Part shown: positions 47,225 through 58,885 of the stretch, piece after piece
How positions within the stretch are numbered: the first letter of the stretch is position 1
Layout of the letters: each line of letters starts with the position of its first letter
From: Papaver somniferum
Taxonomy: Eukaryota > Streptophyta > Magnoliopsida > Ranunculales > Papaveraceae
DNA length: 64,000 bases
Direction: 5' to 3'
NCBI RefSeq assembly: GCF_003573695.1
Contig: NC_039365.1
Span: forward strand, 85,415,089-85,479,088
The notes under the pieces: generated by a model
What the model was told of the DNA's origin: nothing
What the model saw: only the letters and a program-made list of their open reading frames with translations
The model's database searches: none
Program-made: the position numbers and the translations under genes

Positions 47225-50200
47225 TCAGTTTGTTCTTCGCTTATCAGCCGAGTCCCGATTACCACTCTGAGAGAGTAGCAGATCTTTCATATCTCTATAA
47301 CTTCTTAATTCCTCCAATGCATCAGATGTCTTCCTAAGCACGAAGAATCCAGATGCAGCGGTAGTAACTTCTCCGTCAAACTCGTTTTTGGATGATTGCG
47401 AAGAGTAACAACTTTGGTCTTGTCGCAACGGAGGTGCTGTCTTTAACGTGTGTACGAGGACGCCAATGGCAGCATCTTGCGATTTTCTGGTTGAGGAGAA
47501 TGCATGTGAAGTAGATGAGTCCGAAGCTTCTTTCCCACCGAAGGTCCTGATATAAACAAGGAGTTTCTTAGACGGTGAGACAGTTGAGGTTACCAATCAA
47601 TGCCATTGTTGTTTTAATTTTCATAAAAAAGTAATCAATTGAATTGACCAACTATAATTTCACCCAACTCCATCATCAACTATTTCTCCAGTTTCGCAAA
47701 AGTAGCCGAAACGTAATATTATGTGAGAGCTGATGCCAACTAATTAATTAGAATCTACATTATTTATCAGGGCATCCAAGGAAGTCAAAAATCGCCTATA
47801 CATTTAAGCCAATACTGTCTACGGATCAGTGTGTCACTAAAGAAACCTAACTTAGTTTCTGCCTTGATGTTTAGTACTCGTCATAAAATAAGATAAGATA
47901 ATGACTATAAAAGAATTCACATAACATGGCATACCGGAACACGTATTGAATTAACGTTCACTTCAGAATAAATTAAAATCCAAAAGACAGGCACAAGGAC
48001 CTCGTCACAGATAGACCTAACCCAGATATATATTTTTTGGAAAGCAAAATGTAACAGTGGAGTTACCACATTGGAAGAATGAGAGATACTGTTAAGTCCT
48101 AAAACAAAAGCATGTGTATCCACTATCCAGTAGTTCAATTCAGAACCGCAGATCTGAGTTCTGACACACCAAAGAAACGAAGCTACAAAATTCTCACTTG
48201 CACAAGAATGAAACACACTGCCGATTGACAACGGAGAGTTGGAGATCAAAGCTTAAATGCATTGTCCTAATATACCACGTCATATTTGTAACCAAATCTC
48301 AAGTTGTCATGTAAAATCCTCCCCCCAAAACTAGAACCATACGTATGTATTTTAACTTTAATCTGACAGCTGAGTACTGGTTCAGATTTCAAAGATATAC
48401 GGGCTTTAAACTTTAAAGAGGTTTTCACCAATTAAAAGCACTCGCCACACAAGACGACACGCTAGCATGAACTGAAATAAAGTAGGCACTCCAGGCAAAG
48501 AGAAAACAACTAAGAGCCCATGTAACTTGTGCAACATGGAACAATGAAGGTACAATGTTCTAGCCAAGACATGGTAGCACAAACAAATAAATTGCGAAGA
48601 TAGAGGTAAAACACAATTACCTGGTCTGAGTATCAGACGTATCAACATCATCAACAGCAAATGGACATGAGAACTCGCAATCATCAAGATCATCCTGGAA
48701 GGACAATCTGCTTGAGCTCCTGGAAAAGCCAATGCATGGAGAACCGCTGGAAGACATCAAGCCTGAGAAGCACCCGGAATCATCTTTGCCATCTTTGAAT
48801 TCCTACACAGCCAATAAAAGTGAGGTCAAGAAACAAGGACGAAATACAAGTTAAAGATGTGCGATAGAATAGTATCTTAGGAATACCTTGTGGCAATAAA
48901 GGTTTAAATTTGCAATTCCAGAGGGCAGCTCTGCTGCTCTTGAAGCATCCATTCTCCTAAATGACCTGCTTCCCGATGAAGATTCCTGAGAAGAATGGTC
49001 GTATTTGGTGCTTCTAGGGGACATAGGAGGAAGTGCATGTCTGTTTGGATCAGAGGAACTATGAGTAAAAAGTCTAGAATTTCTAGCTATCATTGGCACC
49101 GGGATATTAACAGGAGCACTTTCTGAACGTTCAGACCGCAACCGGGAGTGTAGAGAGTTGAATCCTGAAACATGGGTGGGAGGAGACGGAGATGGAGATG
49201 GAGAAAAGGGAGGTGAAAGTTGATATTCATCAGAACTCAACCCCCTTCTTTGACTTGAAATTTTGTAACTCTGAGACCTCTGGCTGTATATATCAGGGGG
49301 TGAAGGTGAATAATCAGATGGTGTCGGAGGTGTACGGTAAGCAGGTGGAGAACCACTAAGACGATAATTCTGTGTAAATGGAGCAGCTCTGTGAAGACCG
49401 GGAGTCCAGCTATGCGGACGCTGAAATGGGCTAGATGAAGAAGGATGGGCTCCTCTCAATGGAAAAGAAGTGGCACGATCTTCAGCAGAGGGGAAAATCT
49501 TCAGAGGGTCAGTAGCGGGGCTCCCAACATAGTCCATAATAAGCTGTGGCGGCAACGATGTGGAAAGCTCGAGGTTGAAATCAGAGAGTGTTGGACGGTA
49601 TGTTGTAGATATACAGAGCCGACCTGGGTGGGCCTCCACTGGTGCAAAATTATATACCTTCATGGTTTCCTCCTCCTCTCTCGAGAATGGTTCACTAAAG
49701 GAGGAAACCTTATAAATGATATCAAACCTACAGGTCTGGTTCGATGTGCTAAGTCGCCGGAAAATTCTATAGGCAGGTAGAAGCCTCATCATTGAATAAA
49801 GAGAACGTAAAAGTATAATGGATTTCTTATATGTCTTCCCATAAGAGATGGATCCTTCGCTGGGTTGAGAAAGCATTGTCTTAGGAGACTCGTACTGAAC
49901 TACCCACCTCTCTATAACTGTTTCAACAGTTGCTCTTTCACTTGGTGTAGCAAAGAGATCATCGGATGAATAAGTACCCAGGTCATCATGAACAAGTATG
50001 ATATCAATTATCATTGGGTCCATTAAATTCCTATGCCAGAAATGCAAATTCTCTAAAGCCGCAGGACGATCTCCAAGAGCTAAATGAAACCACTTATCAC
50101 TCTTTCTAGCACGACCAGCCGAAGCCAGGTCACCACTATGATCATTTGATCGAGGTGACGGTATCCTAGAATCCAAAATAATGTGTAAGCTCTTGAGAAG

Positions 50201-50263
50201 GAACTGCGAGATTATCTGCTCTGATCTTCCCGATTCAGAGTGTGGACTACCATGAAAAGCCAT
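47225..50263 (-). CDS. ATG13: Autophagy-related protein 13 (ATG13), three coding exons
   Basis: Coding exons: 50263-48887, 48802-48621, 47546-47225, giving about 626 residues, close to plant ATG13. Splice sites seen: CACAAG|gta and tgtag|GAATTC (phase 0, 84-bp intron); GACCAG|gtaatt and atatcag|GACC (phase 2, 1.07-kb intron). The start MAFHGSPHSE is the first in-frame ATG. The N-terminal HORMA domain (about 1-260) has SDKWFHLALGDRPAALENL, LLPAYRIFRRL and GRLCISTTYRP. A long Ser/Pro-rich disordered part follows, then GCFSGLMSSSGSPCIGFS and a conserved C-terminus EELRSYRDMKDLLLSQSG. ATG13 is the regulatory subunit of the ATG1 kinase complex that starts autophagosome formation in the cytosol and is itself a TOR target. 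No defect seen. Confidence 0.93.
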
Positions 50264-50298
50264 TTTTCCGCCTTCCTTTTTTCTTTTCTTATTAGCTC

Positions 50299-50355
50299 TT
50301 AAGAATTCTGTGATCCATATTTGACATAACTCGATAAGAACGCTGTCAATGCCAT
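50299..50355 (-). CDS. Upstream ORF in the ATG13 leader (18 codons plus stop)
   Basis: ATG at 50355 and TAA at 50299-50301, encoding MALTAFLSSYVKYGSQNS, 35 nt before the ATG13 start and in a different frame. It lies in the second leader exon if the acceptor at 50368 is used. Such uORFs often lower translation of the main ORF; whether this one does is unknown. Confidence 0.45.
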   Translation of the reverse strand: MALTAFLSSYVKYGSQNS

Positions 50356-50366
50356 GGCCTTTGTCA

Positions 50367-50753
50367 CCTAACAGTGGCAAGAATTTACCAATAAGACCAC
50401 AGGAAAACTTACCAATAAGACCACAGAATATCCAGTCATGGCTTGCAAGAATCGAAACATAAACCCTAAATAGTCATAATCAATAATTCTTGTCTGCACA
50501 ATCAGTTCTCAACACCCATATTCAACAAATTGCCACATCATTTAAACATCCCTAATAAACATTTTTCAAGAACTTCAGATCTATAAGACTAAATCCTAAC
50601 ATCAAGAAACATACAAATAAAATTTCATAACCCTAAAAAATTTAGTTAACCACTGTTTGATCTTCAACTTAAATATACACAACCTTAGAAGATCAAATTA
50701 ACATGAAAAACCAGCGAAACATAAATTATTAATAAAGAAACGGAAAACTCACC
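50367..50753 (-). other. Probable intron in the ATG13 5' UTR
   Basis: The donor CTTGGAG|gtgag (50752) and the acceptor ttcttgccactgttag|GTGAC (about 50368) suit plant introns; the intron is about 385 bp. It holds a 24-bp tandem duplication (TTACCAATAAGACCACAG at 50385-50402 and 50409-50426). The first leader exon lies at about 50753-50905 and is CT-rich. Confidence 0.6.
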
Positions 50754-50905
50754 TCCAAGAAGTTGTTTCTTTCTGTCTCTGAAACGGAAGAAGAGAACGG
50801 ATAAAGAGGAATCTGACTACATTAGATGACGAAAAGACGTGCGGATTTTGAATTCTCAAGAGTTGCGTGATGCGTTCATTAATTGAGACGAGAAGAGAAG
50901 GGAAG

Positions 50906-51640
50906 AGAAAGAGTGAAGAGGACGCTGAACAAATTTTTATCGTTTAAGTTATTTTTCTCAATTAATTATTGATTAGTTTCATCTTCTCTAATTAATTACT
51001 AATTAGACTTATGATATACTACTACGTACCATTTTTCCGGGATGAAATAGAATCCCCGGATAATTAGAAGGAAGTGGAGTGTAGTTTCCCTCTACCATTT
51101 TCAATCATGTCCTCTCTTCTCTACTGTCGATCTAATCTGGTTTTGGTGCGGGCTGGCCCACCACAAACTACCCACGCCCTCTCTGTCTCTCTCTTTGGAT
51201 CAAGCACAGACTGTAGTTCATCCTAAGGGACAGAAAATTAAGCCAACTTGTTTGCATGGCCGTGGCCAAGCTATAATAGTAATGGCCTAGTCCGTATAGG
51301 TCGTTCCGTCAAAATGCATCCAAGTGATGCATGTTTGGTCCGCAATATGGCATAATGATGCCTAAGCATCAAATGCCCTCTTTGCGAGGATACGCAATTA
51401 TAAACGAGCCTTAGACATCATTCATACTCTTCCGGCTAAGCTATGAAGCTTACTTGGTGCATAGTCCGCATATGCACCATCAACCAACTACCCCTCCCTA
51501 TATATGTTAATTTGACATTTTTAGAACTCAAATTGGGGGAGGAAAAATCATTCATCAACTCCTCAGGCCATGGTGGTTGCACCTTACCATTCTGGATAAC
51601 AGCGATGTACGGCCGTGATGGCTGTACATGTCCGTCTTAT
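50906..51640. other. ATG13 upstream region and unassigned sequence
   Basis: 50906-51110 is the likely ATG13 promoter flank, with AATTAATTA-type AT-rich repeats. From about 51180 the sequence becomes repeat-like (GCCGTGGCCAAGCTA, ATGCATCCAAGTGATGCATG). No gene. Confidence 0.4.
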
Positions 51641-51815
51641 GCCAACCCGATGTCCAACCATGTTGGCCGTCCTCTGCCAACCCGATATCAAGCCATGTTG
51701 GTTGTACGCTTCCAACCCGATGTCCAGCCATGTTGGCCGTCCTCTGCCAACCCGATATCCAGCCATGTTGGCCGTCCGCTGCCAACCCGATGTGCATCCA
51801 TGTTGGCTGAACATT
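51641..51815. repeat. 35-bp minisatellite, five copies
   Basis: CCAACCCGAT units start at 51641, 51676, 51711, 51746 and 51781, exactly 35 bp apart (each with CATGTTGG in the middle). Because 35 is not a multiple of 3, all frames through the array stay open and give repetitive ORFs that I do not call genes. Confidence 0.9.
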
Positions 51816-51929
51816 GTCAACACATTGGACCTTTTCCTACGCAATGGAAGCTTTGGATGAAGCTTCATCACAAGCAAATGGCGCATGTTTTAGCATGCGC
51901 CATGCTAAAAACACTGGGTGTTACAGAAA

Positions 51930-53868
51930 TACCCACGAATTTTTGTTCCGTCTTTTGATAAATCAAGGTGAACAAGAACCAATTTATAAACCGGACTTAT
52001 ATTCCCGAAGAACGACCTATTATTATCAATCACCTCACAATAATTTAAATCTTATGATGGCGAAACTAGATATTGTGGAATCACAAACGATGATACGAAG
52101 ATGTTTGTGACTACTTTTCTATATTTCCTATCGGAAAAATAAATCTCAAGCAAATTTTACAATTGCACTCGTACGATAGAAACAACAAGATCATATCACA
52201 CAACCACAAGAAAAGTATTATCGGTCTGGCTTCACAATCCCAATGAAGACTTCAAGTCATTAACCTACAGGGTCTCGAGAAGAAACCTAAGGTTAAAGAA
52301 GAATCGACTATAGCAATACAACTAGTATCACACAAGAGGTGTGGGGACTAGGTTTCCCAGTTGTTAGAGTTCTCCTTTATATAGTTTTCAAATCAGGGTT
52401 TACAATCCAAGTTACCTTGGTAACAAAGCATTCAATAATCACCGTTAGATGAAAAACCCGATACAACCAAGATAATATCTTTCAACCATTAGATAGAACT
52501 TAGCTTGTTACACACAAATGAAATGTATCCTCATTTAGGTTTATGTAACCGTACACAAACGTGTACACTCATGTTGGCTCATCAAATAGTTAAACGAGGT
52601 TAGCCATATGGTTACTCTCACACTAACCTTATTCATCTTATCCATAACTAGTTCAAATGACTCAAATGAAACTGGTTAAAGAGTTTTTAAATTGCATAGA
52701 AGACACAATTGAAATCAAATCGGTTTGATTCACTCAAATCAATCATGAACATTATAGACACGGTTTCCAAAGATTGCATTCCTTAAGATTTAAATGTTTA
52801 AGTTCATGAAAAAACCGATTTGACAAAATAACGAGCTTAAGTATGTGTATGGGTATGCGTACTTCAGCAATCGGATTTGAGTTTGTTAAGTTTCCAAACT
52901 CAGCAGAAATTTTCGGTTTGAAAACTCATGCCAGTATGCATACGAATACGCATACTTAAGGTGACTAGTTTAGGAGTTTGTATTTCCCAAACTCAGCAGA
53001 TATTTCCGGTTCGAAAACTCCCTTCAGTATGCGTACAGGTATGCATACTTAAAGTGACTAGTTTAGGAGTTTGTAATTCCTAAACACAGCAGATATTTTC
53101 GGTTCGAAAACTTCTACCAGTATGCATACTTATGTTGTCTCCTTCGCCAATTTTGTATACACACATATGCATACACTTGGTTCCCGGTTTATGGATTCAT
53201 ACACTAATGTGCGAACAGAATATATATGCTTATATCCAAAGATGATTGTATCATCAACTCTTAATCTCAATCATTGAAATTTTCTTAGAGGACGTTATAT
53301 AGTTGTTGTTCACAAACTATTTTTCGTCAAAGCGATTTTCAAGTTATTGAAATTATCATAATGAAACATTCCAAGGCTACACCAAATGATTGTATCACGC
53401 AAACCATGTTAGATATATCTCGGAAATTTTCATATGATCTTATTCGGACTTTCGTCACGATTGTAAGATGAACATGGCTAAAGCGAAAGCTTGCCAACAC
53501 ATATTTCGAGATATATATAAGCGAGATAAACTCAGCTCGCAATCTCAAATGTGTATAATAGAAAACTATATCGTAACACGACTTATGTCTCAATATAGGA
53601 TATAAAGTAGAAATAGACTTTTCAAGTGATAGATGAGTTTAAGTCTCCACGTACCTTTTGTCGATGAAATTCCACAAGCTCCCCTTAGTAGTTATTCGTC
53701 TTCAAATGATGAACGCCGAGAGATCTAAGTTCAACTACACTATCTATGTCCTAGTCTGAGACATTTATAAATAGGATAAAAATCAAGACTTATAGTTTTG
53801 ATCACTAACATTGACAAACATGCTTGAGATAGCAACGCATGCGAGTTCGGCCGAGCAATGCTCTAACA
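51930..53868 (-). repeat. Sirevirus-like copia LTR (about 1.9 kb)
   Basis: On the minus strand it starts TGTTAGAGCATTGCTCGG (53868), the start style of Sirevirus-like LTRs. It runs through a leader-like part (CTTCTCGAGACCCTGTAGG near 52280) to about 51930, where the end is not sharp. It carries the 93-bp tandem repeat at 52841-53135. It may be the 3' LTR of the element whose interior lies to the right, but it is a different subfamily from the LTR at 59993-62870. Confidence 0.6.
52841..53135. repeat. 93-bp tandem repeat in the Sirevirus-like LTR
   Basis: GTATGCATAC/GTATGCGTAC-type units start at 52841, 52934, 53027 and 53120, an exact 93-bp period. Each contains a palindromic GTATGCATAC-like core and an AAACTCAGCAGATATTT-type part. 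Confidence 0.88.
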
Positions 53869-54375
53869 GTTGTCATCCTTATGCAAAACAAATGAATAAC
53901 AATAACCAACCTTTACCAGAGAAAGGTTGAAAACCGGTTTTAACTATTGCAAGCAAAAGTTGAAACCACGAAACACATATGTTTTTATGCTAAACCAAAC
54001 GATTCAACATATTGTGACTTTTTCACATATTGTTTCAATCAGAACCCCTCATGATCCTTTGATAAAGCCTACCAACATGGGATAGAACTAAATCCTGCTA
54101 AACCAAAAAGTCACCCAAACCATAAGGGTTCACAACATATGAGATCGAATATCAAGGTTAGAAAACCAAAATCAAACATCACATACACATACATAGCAAT
54201 AAGATAAAGCATTCAAGCACATGCTATGTAATCATAAACTATCACAAGAAAAATTATAAATCAAATAATTTTATTCATAATAAGATAGTTTTATTCGTAA
54301 TAGACCTAATACAATCATTCAAAGAAATCAAAAATTGATGTATATTATCCTGGATTAAGTATTACAGCATATAAC
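53869..54375 (-). other. Non-coding 3' internal region of the Sirevirus-like element
   Basis: No ORF. AT-rich. It lies between the coiled-coil ORF and the LTR start at 53868. Confidence 0.45.
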
Positions 54376-54823
54376 TTAATCTCTAGTGGTGCTCTTGTTG
54401 TTCACTGAGGTTTCTTCAGTGTTCAAACTTTTGAAGTATGTCTCGAGAGACTTGTCTGCAACCACATTATGTTTTTAGAGATCTTTAATTTGAAGCTTCA
54501 AATCTCCAAGCTCACCTTTTATCTCCTTTATTTTAACTTTTAGTTCATCCCGATCTTGAACCAAAGTAAAGAGATTTCCTACGAGTTCTTCAAACCCATA
54601 CATAAATTCGCGCATACCATCTGTGGGAAACCACTTGATAAGATCTGAATCATTGAGAGCAAAAAGACATGACTCTTCTTAAGATTGATCAGGATTAGGA
54701 TCAGAACCGATTCCTGAGACAATCTTCCTGATCCTTCGTTTTGAGACAAAACCTTGACAGTTTCTCACCTTTCGTGCTTCCCTTTTGTTACTCCTTGTAA
54801 CACTGCGAGTTAAAGGAGGCATA
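54376..54823 (-). pseudogene. Unassigned basic/coiled-coil ORF of the Sirevirus-like element
   Basis: The minus strand starts MPPLTRSVTRSNKREARK, is rich in Lys/Arg at first, then DELKVKIKEIKGELGDLKLQ, a coiled-coil-like stretch, for about 148 codons with two internal TAA codons. No gag or pol motif. The position just before the 3' LTR recalls the extra 3' ORF of some Sireviruses, but I cannot assign it. Confidence 0.4.
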
Positions 54824-55106
54824 CTTTCAAAAAAAATTTACTAAGGGAAGGTAATATACCTAAGAGAATATTTTTTTTATTTTGATAAGAATATATGTAT
54901 ATATAGTTTTTAGAAAAAACAGGGTTTCCGAAACTTCGTAACATATTTTTCGAACTTCTCTTTTTATTGAGAGGAAGATATTATTTAAATAACTCTTGTT
55001 ACTGAAAACGGAAGCTACCATGAACCTGTGCTCTTCATTTTATGTGCTTTTCCCATCCAATAAATATGAGCATAGAAGAGGATGAGAGTGCACAGTATTG
55101 ATACAA
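54824..55106. other. Short non-coding spacer between the two Sirevirus-like ORFs
   Basis: AT-rich, no signal recognised. Confidence 0.4.
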
Positions 55107-55547
55107 CTAAGTTGTATTAGGGTAAGCTTTTTCTAGCTTACAGCGAGCATCATAAACATAGTTCATGTTTCTCTTCGGGAATTTTTTCCCTGCATATTTT
55201 CTCCCAAGACGATGACCTTTTCTAACTCTAGAGATATGATCATGAGGAGAAACTGTACTGACGTGAGAATTTTCAGAGATAGATAAATCTCTCTTAATTC
55301 TTTCAATGATATTTTCATATGATTTTCTCATTATACGGACTTCCTTATGATCCGCATCAGTATGATTATCTGAAACAATTATCGGAAATTCCAGATTGTT
55401 TCCTTTGGCAGAGATACTCTCTTTCACTTTCTTCTGGAGTTGTTCTTCATCAAAACAATTATTTCGATATGGATGAGGAGGAACCTTTTACCAGAAGCGA
55501 TTATCAACTCTTAATTCAGATTCCTTTGAGTTGAACTTATAGGCTTG

Positions 55548-55866
55548 TGTCATGAACCTTAGCTTCATGACAATTATACCAGCAGGTTATTTTCGTAGTT
55601 TTCTTAGTAGTTGAGGGGTAGCTTAGGTACATTTGTTTGTGATTTTATTTACAGCCTTATAAGTTGTGTTGTTGCTTGGAGAGGGTATCAATGAATTAAT
55701 CAAATGAAATGTTATTTCTCCCAAATATCGTCTGTTTTCTCATCCCCTCCTCTACTTCGTCTCATTCTTCTTCTAACTCTCCAATTTCTTCTTTTGTTCT
55801 TCAATAATCTTTATCCTTAGAGATCTAGAACTGTTTCTGTGCTAATTTGTAACGTAGATCGTTAAA
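55548..55866 (+). repeat. 5' LTR of the non-autonomous element
   Basis: About 319 bp; matches 58886-59203 over its full length with roughly twenty differences. A CT-rich leader follows ATGAATTAATCAAATGAAAT. Confidence 0.92.
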
Positions 55867-55868
55867 AT

Positions 55869-55880
55869 TGGTATCAGAGC
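55869..55880 (+). other. Primer binding site, tRNA-iMet type
   Basis: TGGTATCAGAGC, 2 nt after the 5' LTR. Confidence 0.85.
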
Positions 55881-55902
55881 AGTCGATTCTGAGACTGCTA
55901 TC

Positions 55903-58045
55903 ATGAATAAGTTTGAAACTGCACTCCTCTCTTCGTTGAAGACGATTATAGCTGTTGAGTTCAAAGCTTTCGAAGAATGTTTGTTGAATAATAAACTTGG
56001 ATCCGGTGATGATTTAGTGGAAACACCATCAGATTCTAATTCTCAAGCTGATTTGAATAAGGTTTTCGACAACAGATTAAGTTTCAGTGATGGAATTGAT
56101 AATACGGGTACCAATTCACATTTGATAACTGATGCCGGAAAATTGAAGTCTGTATATGAAGACACCGGTTTAGTTGGACCTGAGTTAATTCATTCGAAGG
56201 TGACTGAGGAGAGGTTGATGTAAATTTGAAATCGATTCCACATGATTCAAGTTCAGTAAGTCAATTATTTCAAAATTCTTCAACTCCTAGTTCAGCATAT
56301 GAAGGTAATTTTCGAACTACACCAATAATTGCTTTCTATGGTGTTGATGGATTTAGTACTGTTAATGAATTTCAGAAATACAATGGAAATTCATCGTTTC
56401 TAGCATATCAGGAAGGTAAACCTTTCATTCTTAGTACTCGTTTAGTGGTGGATTCTCAAAGTAAAAGCGTTGCATATCATGAGGTGAATAATTTTAATAC
56501 CTTAAATATGAATTATAATGCTGAACCTCAGCAGTTTGAGGATTGGAAGTTTAGTGATGGAGATAACATAAATTGATTTACTTTTGTATGTGATACTTTA
56601 TCTAGTGTTTTCTATACTCGAATGATATTTGATCGAGAAGGATATTTTGATCGATCTATCTTAATGATTAAATACAATGACCTATACAAATTTCTCAATA
56701 TTTCTTTCATCATACAGAATCCTCAAATTACCGCTATCAGTGTTGTTTTACCTAGTTCTAATCCTTCCAGAATGATATTTGATCGTGGTAAAAAGTTTGT
56801 AATATGTGAGATGTGTTCTCATTGTGCTAGGAGAAATATTAAATTCTGTCCTGAGATGTTTACTTCTTGTTTGATTAGTCCAATAGAGAAATATGATGAG
56901 GAATCTTTTTATGATCTTATTTGTCAACATGGGTACCAATTGGATTCCAGTTCTACAAATTCAGTTGTGCTTGTATTGGTTAAAGATGGTGACTGCTATG
57001 AGTGTGAGAATCTGTTTGCGAGAATGTCAGACAGAGGTTGTATCACCAGCTATGCTTGTGAATGTTTGATGTTTGATCATTATAGAGTGCATCATCCCAA
57101 CTTGTGGAATTCTTATTTGGAGGAGCTAGTTGCAGCAAGTTTAAAATTATTTCAGAAATTACTGAACTACATGGGAAGCAATAATTATGAGCTGGTTCAT
57201 TTGAATGCAAGTAGTTATGTAATTGGTGCGGCTGTAGTGCTTGTGAAAATATCTCAAGGAGATAGTGAAGATTGTGACACATTGGTTGCTGACATAGTGC
57301 ACTCAATAGATACTGTAAAGCTGAGATATGGGTTTCTTGAAATGTTTATTAGTGTAATGTGCAGTTGGAGTAGTGCAGAATGTCTCTATGGCGGCCAAGA
57401 GGTTGCTGGAAAGGTATTTGATCGTGGGAGATTGCTAAAATTGATTACAATATGTATAAGTGGTAATAGTAATGTTTGGGTTCTCATCGAAACATCTGGA
57501 GTACATAGCTTTATGGGTTGTGGTGGTGATGGCTGGATTGTTGGTTGGAAGGAATTCTTCGTAAGGACAGTGGGAATCTGGAAGATACTTGGTGGTGAGT
57601 TGTTAGACCAAAAGTATACGGAAGTGATTGATAAGTTTGTATGGGAGTTTAAGGATACTGTGTTGGTTGATATGGTAGTATTTTTTATTGGTGCATTGCA
57701 CGTTTATGAGGATGTTGAGTTGAATAAGCAGGAATTCACATTCAGACTCGGCGGGAATTCTTCATATTTAGTTCGGACTTATGTACTGCTGGTGAAGAAG
57801 GGTTGATTATATTAGAGTTTACATCTGGTTCAAAAACAGGTTATTTCTTTTTCAATTCAACACTCAAGTTCAGTCATGGAAGTATAATGTCGAAACAATG
57901 CAAGCACAATACCCTTCGAAGGAAGCGTCAAGTGCTTACTAATCCAACAGAGTTGGATCTAACACAGCTTAATTTCCTTACTGCAAATTTTCAAGAGTTG
58001 CCAACTGCTTTAAATATGCTACTCAATTCCCTTAACACAACTTAA
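55903..58045 (+). pseudogene. Long degenerate ORF of unknown function in the LTR element, part 1
   Basis: It starts MNKFETALLSSLKTIIAVEFKAF at the position of gag. One protein can be followed through 55903-56223, 56226-56576, 56622-57806 and 57803-58045 with frame changes near 56215 and 57795 and a stop at 56574, about 710 codons. The phrase MIFDRE / MIFDRGKKF / KVFDRGRLL recurs three times. A Cys/His-rich part (CEMCSHCARRNIKFC, then YECENLF and CECLMFDHYRVHH) could bind metal. I recognise no family, neither gag nor pol. Captured host sequence or a highly diverged element protein are both possible. Confidence 0.45.
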
Positions 58046-58078
58046 TCAGTTATTGCTGGTAATCAAGCGCAAATATTA

Positions 58079-58723
58079 TTGTTTATGAGAAGTAAGAGCG
58101 TGGTCCGGAACTTGGAAGTGGGTAGTTCCGCAACCCATAGACTGCAACTGTATAGATTTGTTCGTTTATCTCGCAATCAACATTACTATCCATGGGAGAT
58201 CTCCAAAATTATTGGGAGAACTGTAGAAGGAAAAGAAAAGGCTGTCAAGTCCATGATGTCAATAGGTGCAATTATAATTAAAGAAGGTATGGATAAGTAC
58301 GAAGGAAAGCCGGTTTTGCAGAACAATCTTAGCCCTGTAGAAGTGGATCTTGCATTCCTCAACTGGTTGGCTGCACAATCTTGGTTGTATGATTTTTTTT
58401 TATTCATGGTGATGGGATTTGCTTTGTTCCTCTCGGCTGTGTGCATTACAGGTAGCACGAGTTGGACCATTTTAGTTCCAACAACTATCCTTGCAGCAAT
58501 CCACCTTATTACATGGTATGCTGACTATTTAAATAAACAAGAGACACCATATGTTCCTTCTGCCAGTTATACTCATGTGATTATGGAGTGCTTATACGAG
58601 AAGGAAACCTGGAGATTTATTTTCATGCCTCAATTGGTAATGAAGATATATTCTTTGTGTTGGAGTGTGCTTATACAGTCAGTAGCATTGCTGTTCAGAG
58701 CCTTAAGACCTACCAGACGGTGA
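58079..58723 (+). pseudogene. Degenerate ORF with two membrane segments, part 2
   Basis: Same frame as the end of part 1, separated by one TAA (58043-58045). It has a basic part (RFVRLSRNQHYYPWEISKIIGRT), then NWLAAQSWLYDFF and two hydrophobic segments (FFLFMVMGFALFLSAVCITG and WTILVPTTILAAIHLITW, about residues 106-145). After a frame change it continues to about 58893 in another frame. Membrane segments are unusual for a retroelement lacking env; no fusion or furin-like signal is evident and no family is recognised. Confidence 0.4.
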
Positions 58724-58848
58724 AGATTAAGAGAGTGGGCTTGTTTACTGAAATTCCAAGATGGAGGTTTGCGCTCAGTTATATTTTTCTGGTGGGCCTT
58801 GATGCTGAAATTGTTAACTGTGTGCTCTACCGGTCAAGCTCATTTTAT

Positions 58849-58878
58849 ATCCTTGAGGACAAGGATGATTTGAAGGGG
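58849..58878 (+). promoter_or_regulatory. Hairpin followed by the polypurine G-run
   Basis: ATCCTTGAGGACAAGGAT: 7-bp stem, AGGA loop (58849-58866). The G-run starts at 58875, 11 bp before the 3' LTR. Loop and inner pairs equal those at 1387 and 8718; the outer stem pairs differ but still pair. Confidence 0.65.
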
Positions 58879-58885
58879 TGGGATT

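Noticed and set aside
47917..48732. Minus-strand ORFs of about 108-110 codons as extra ATG13 exons
   Set aside because: 48406-48732 is a different frame overlapping exon 2 and its intron; 47917-48249 is within the large intron and lacks suitable splice sites and similarity.
49445..49780. 111-codon plus-strand ORF
   Set aside because: Antisense to ATG13 exon 1.
51555..51886. Repetitive ORFs in three frames on both strands
   Set aside because: They translate the 35-bp minisatellite; a period not divisible by three rotates the frames.
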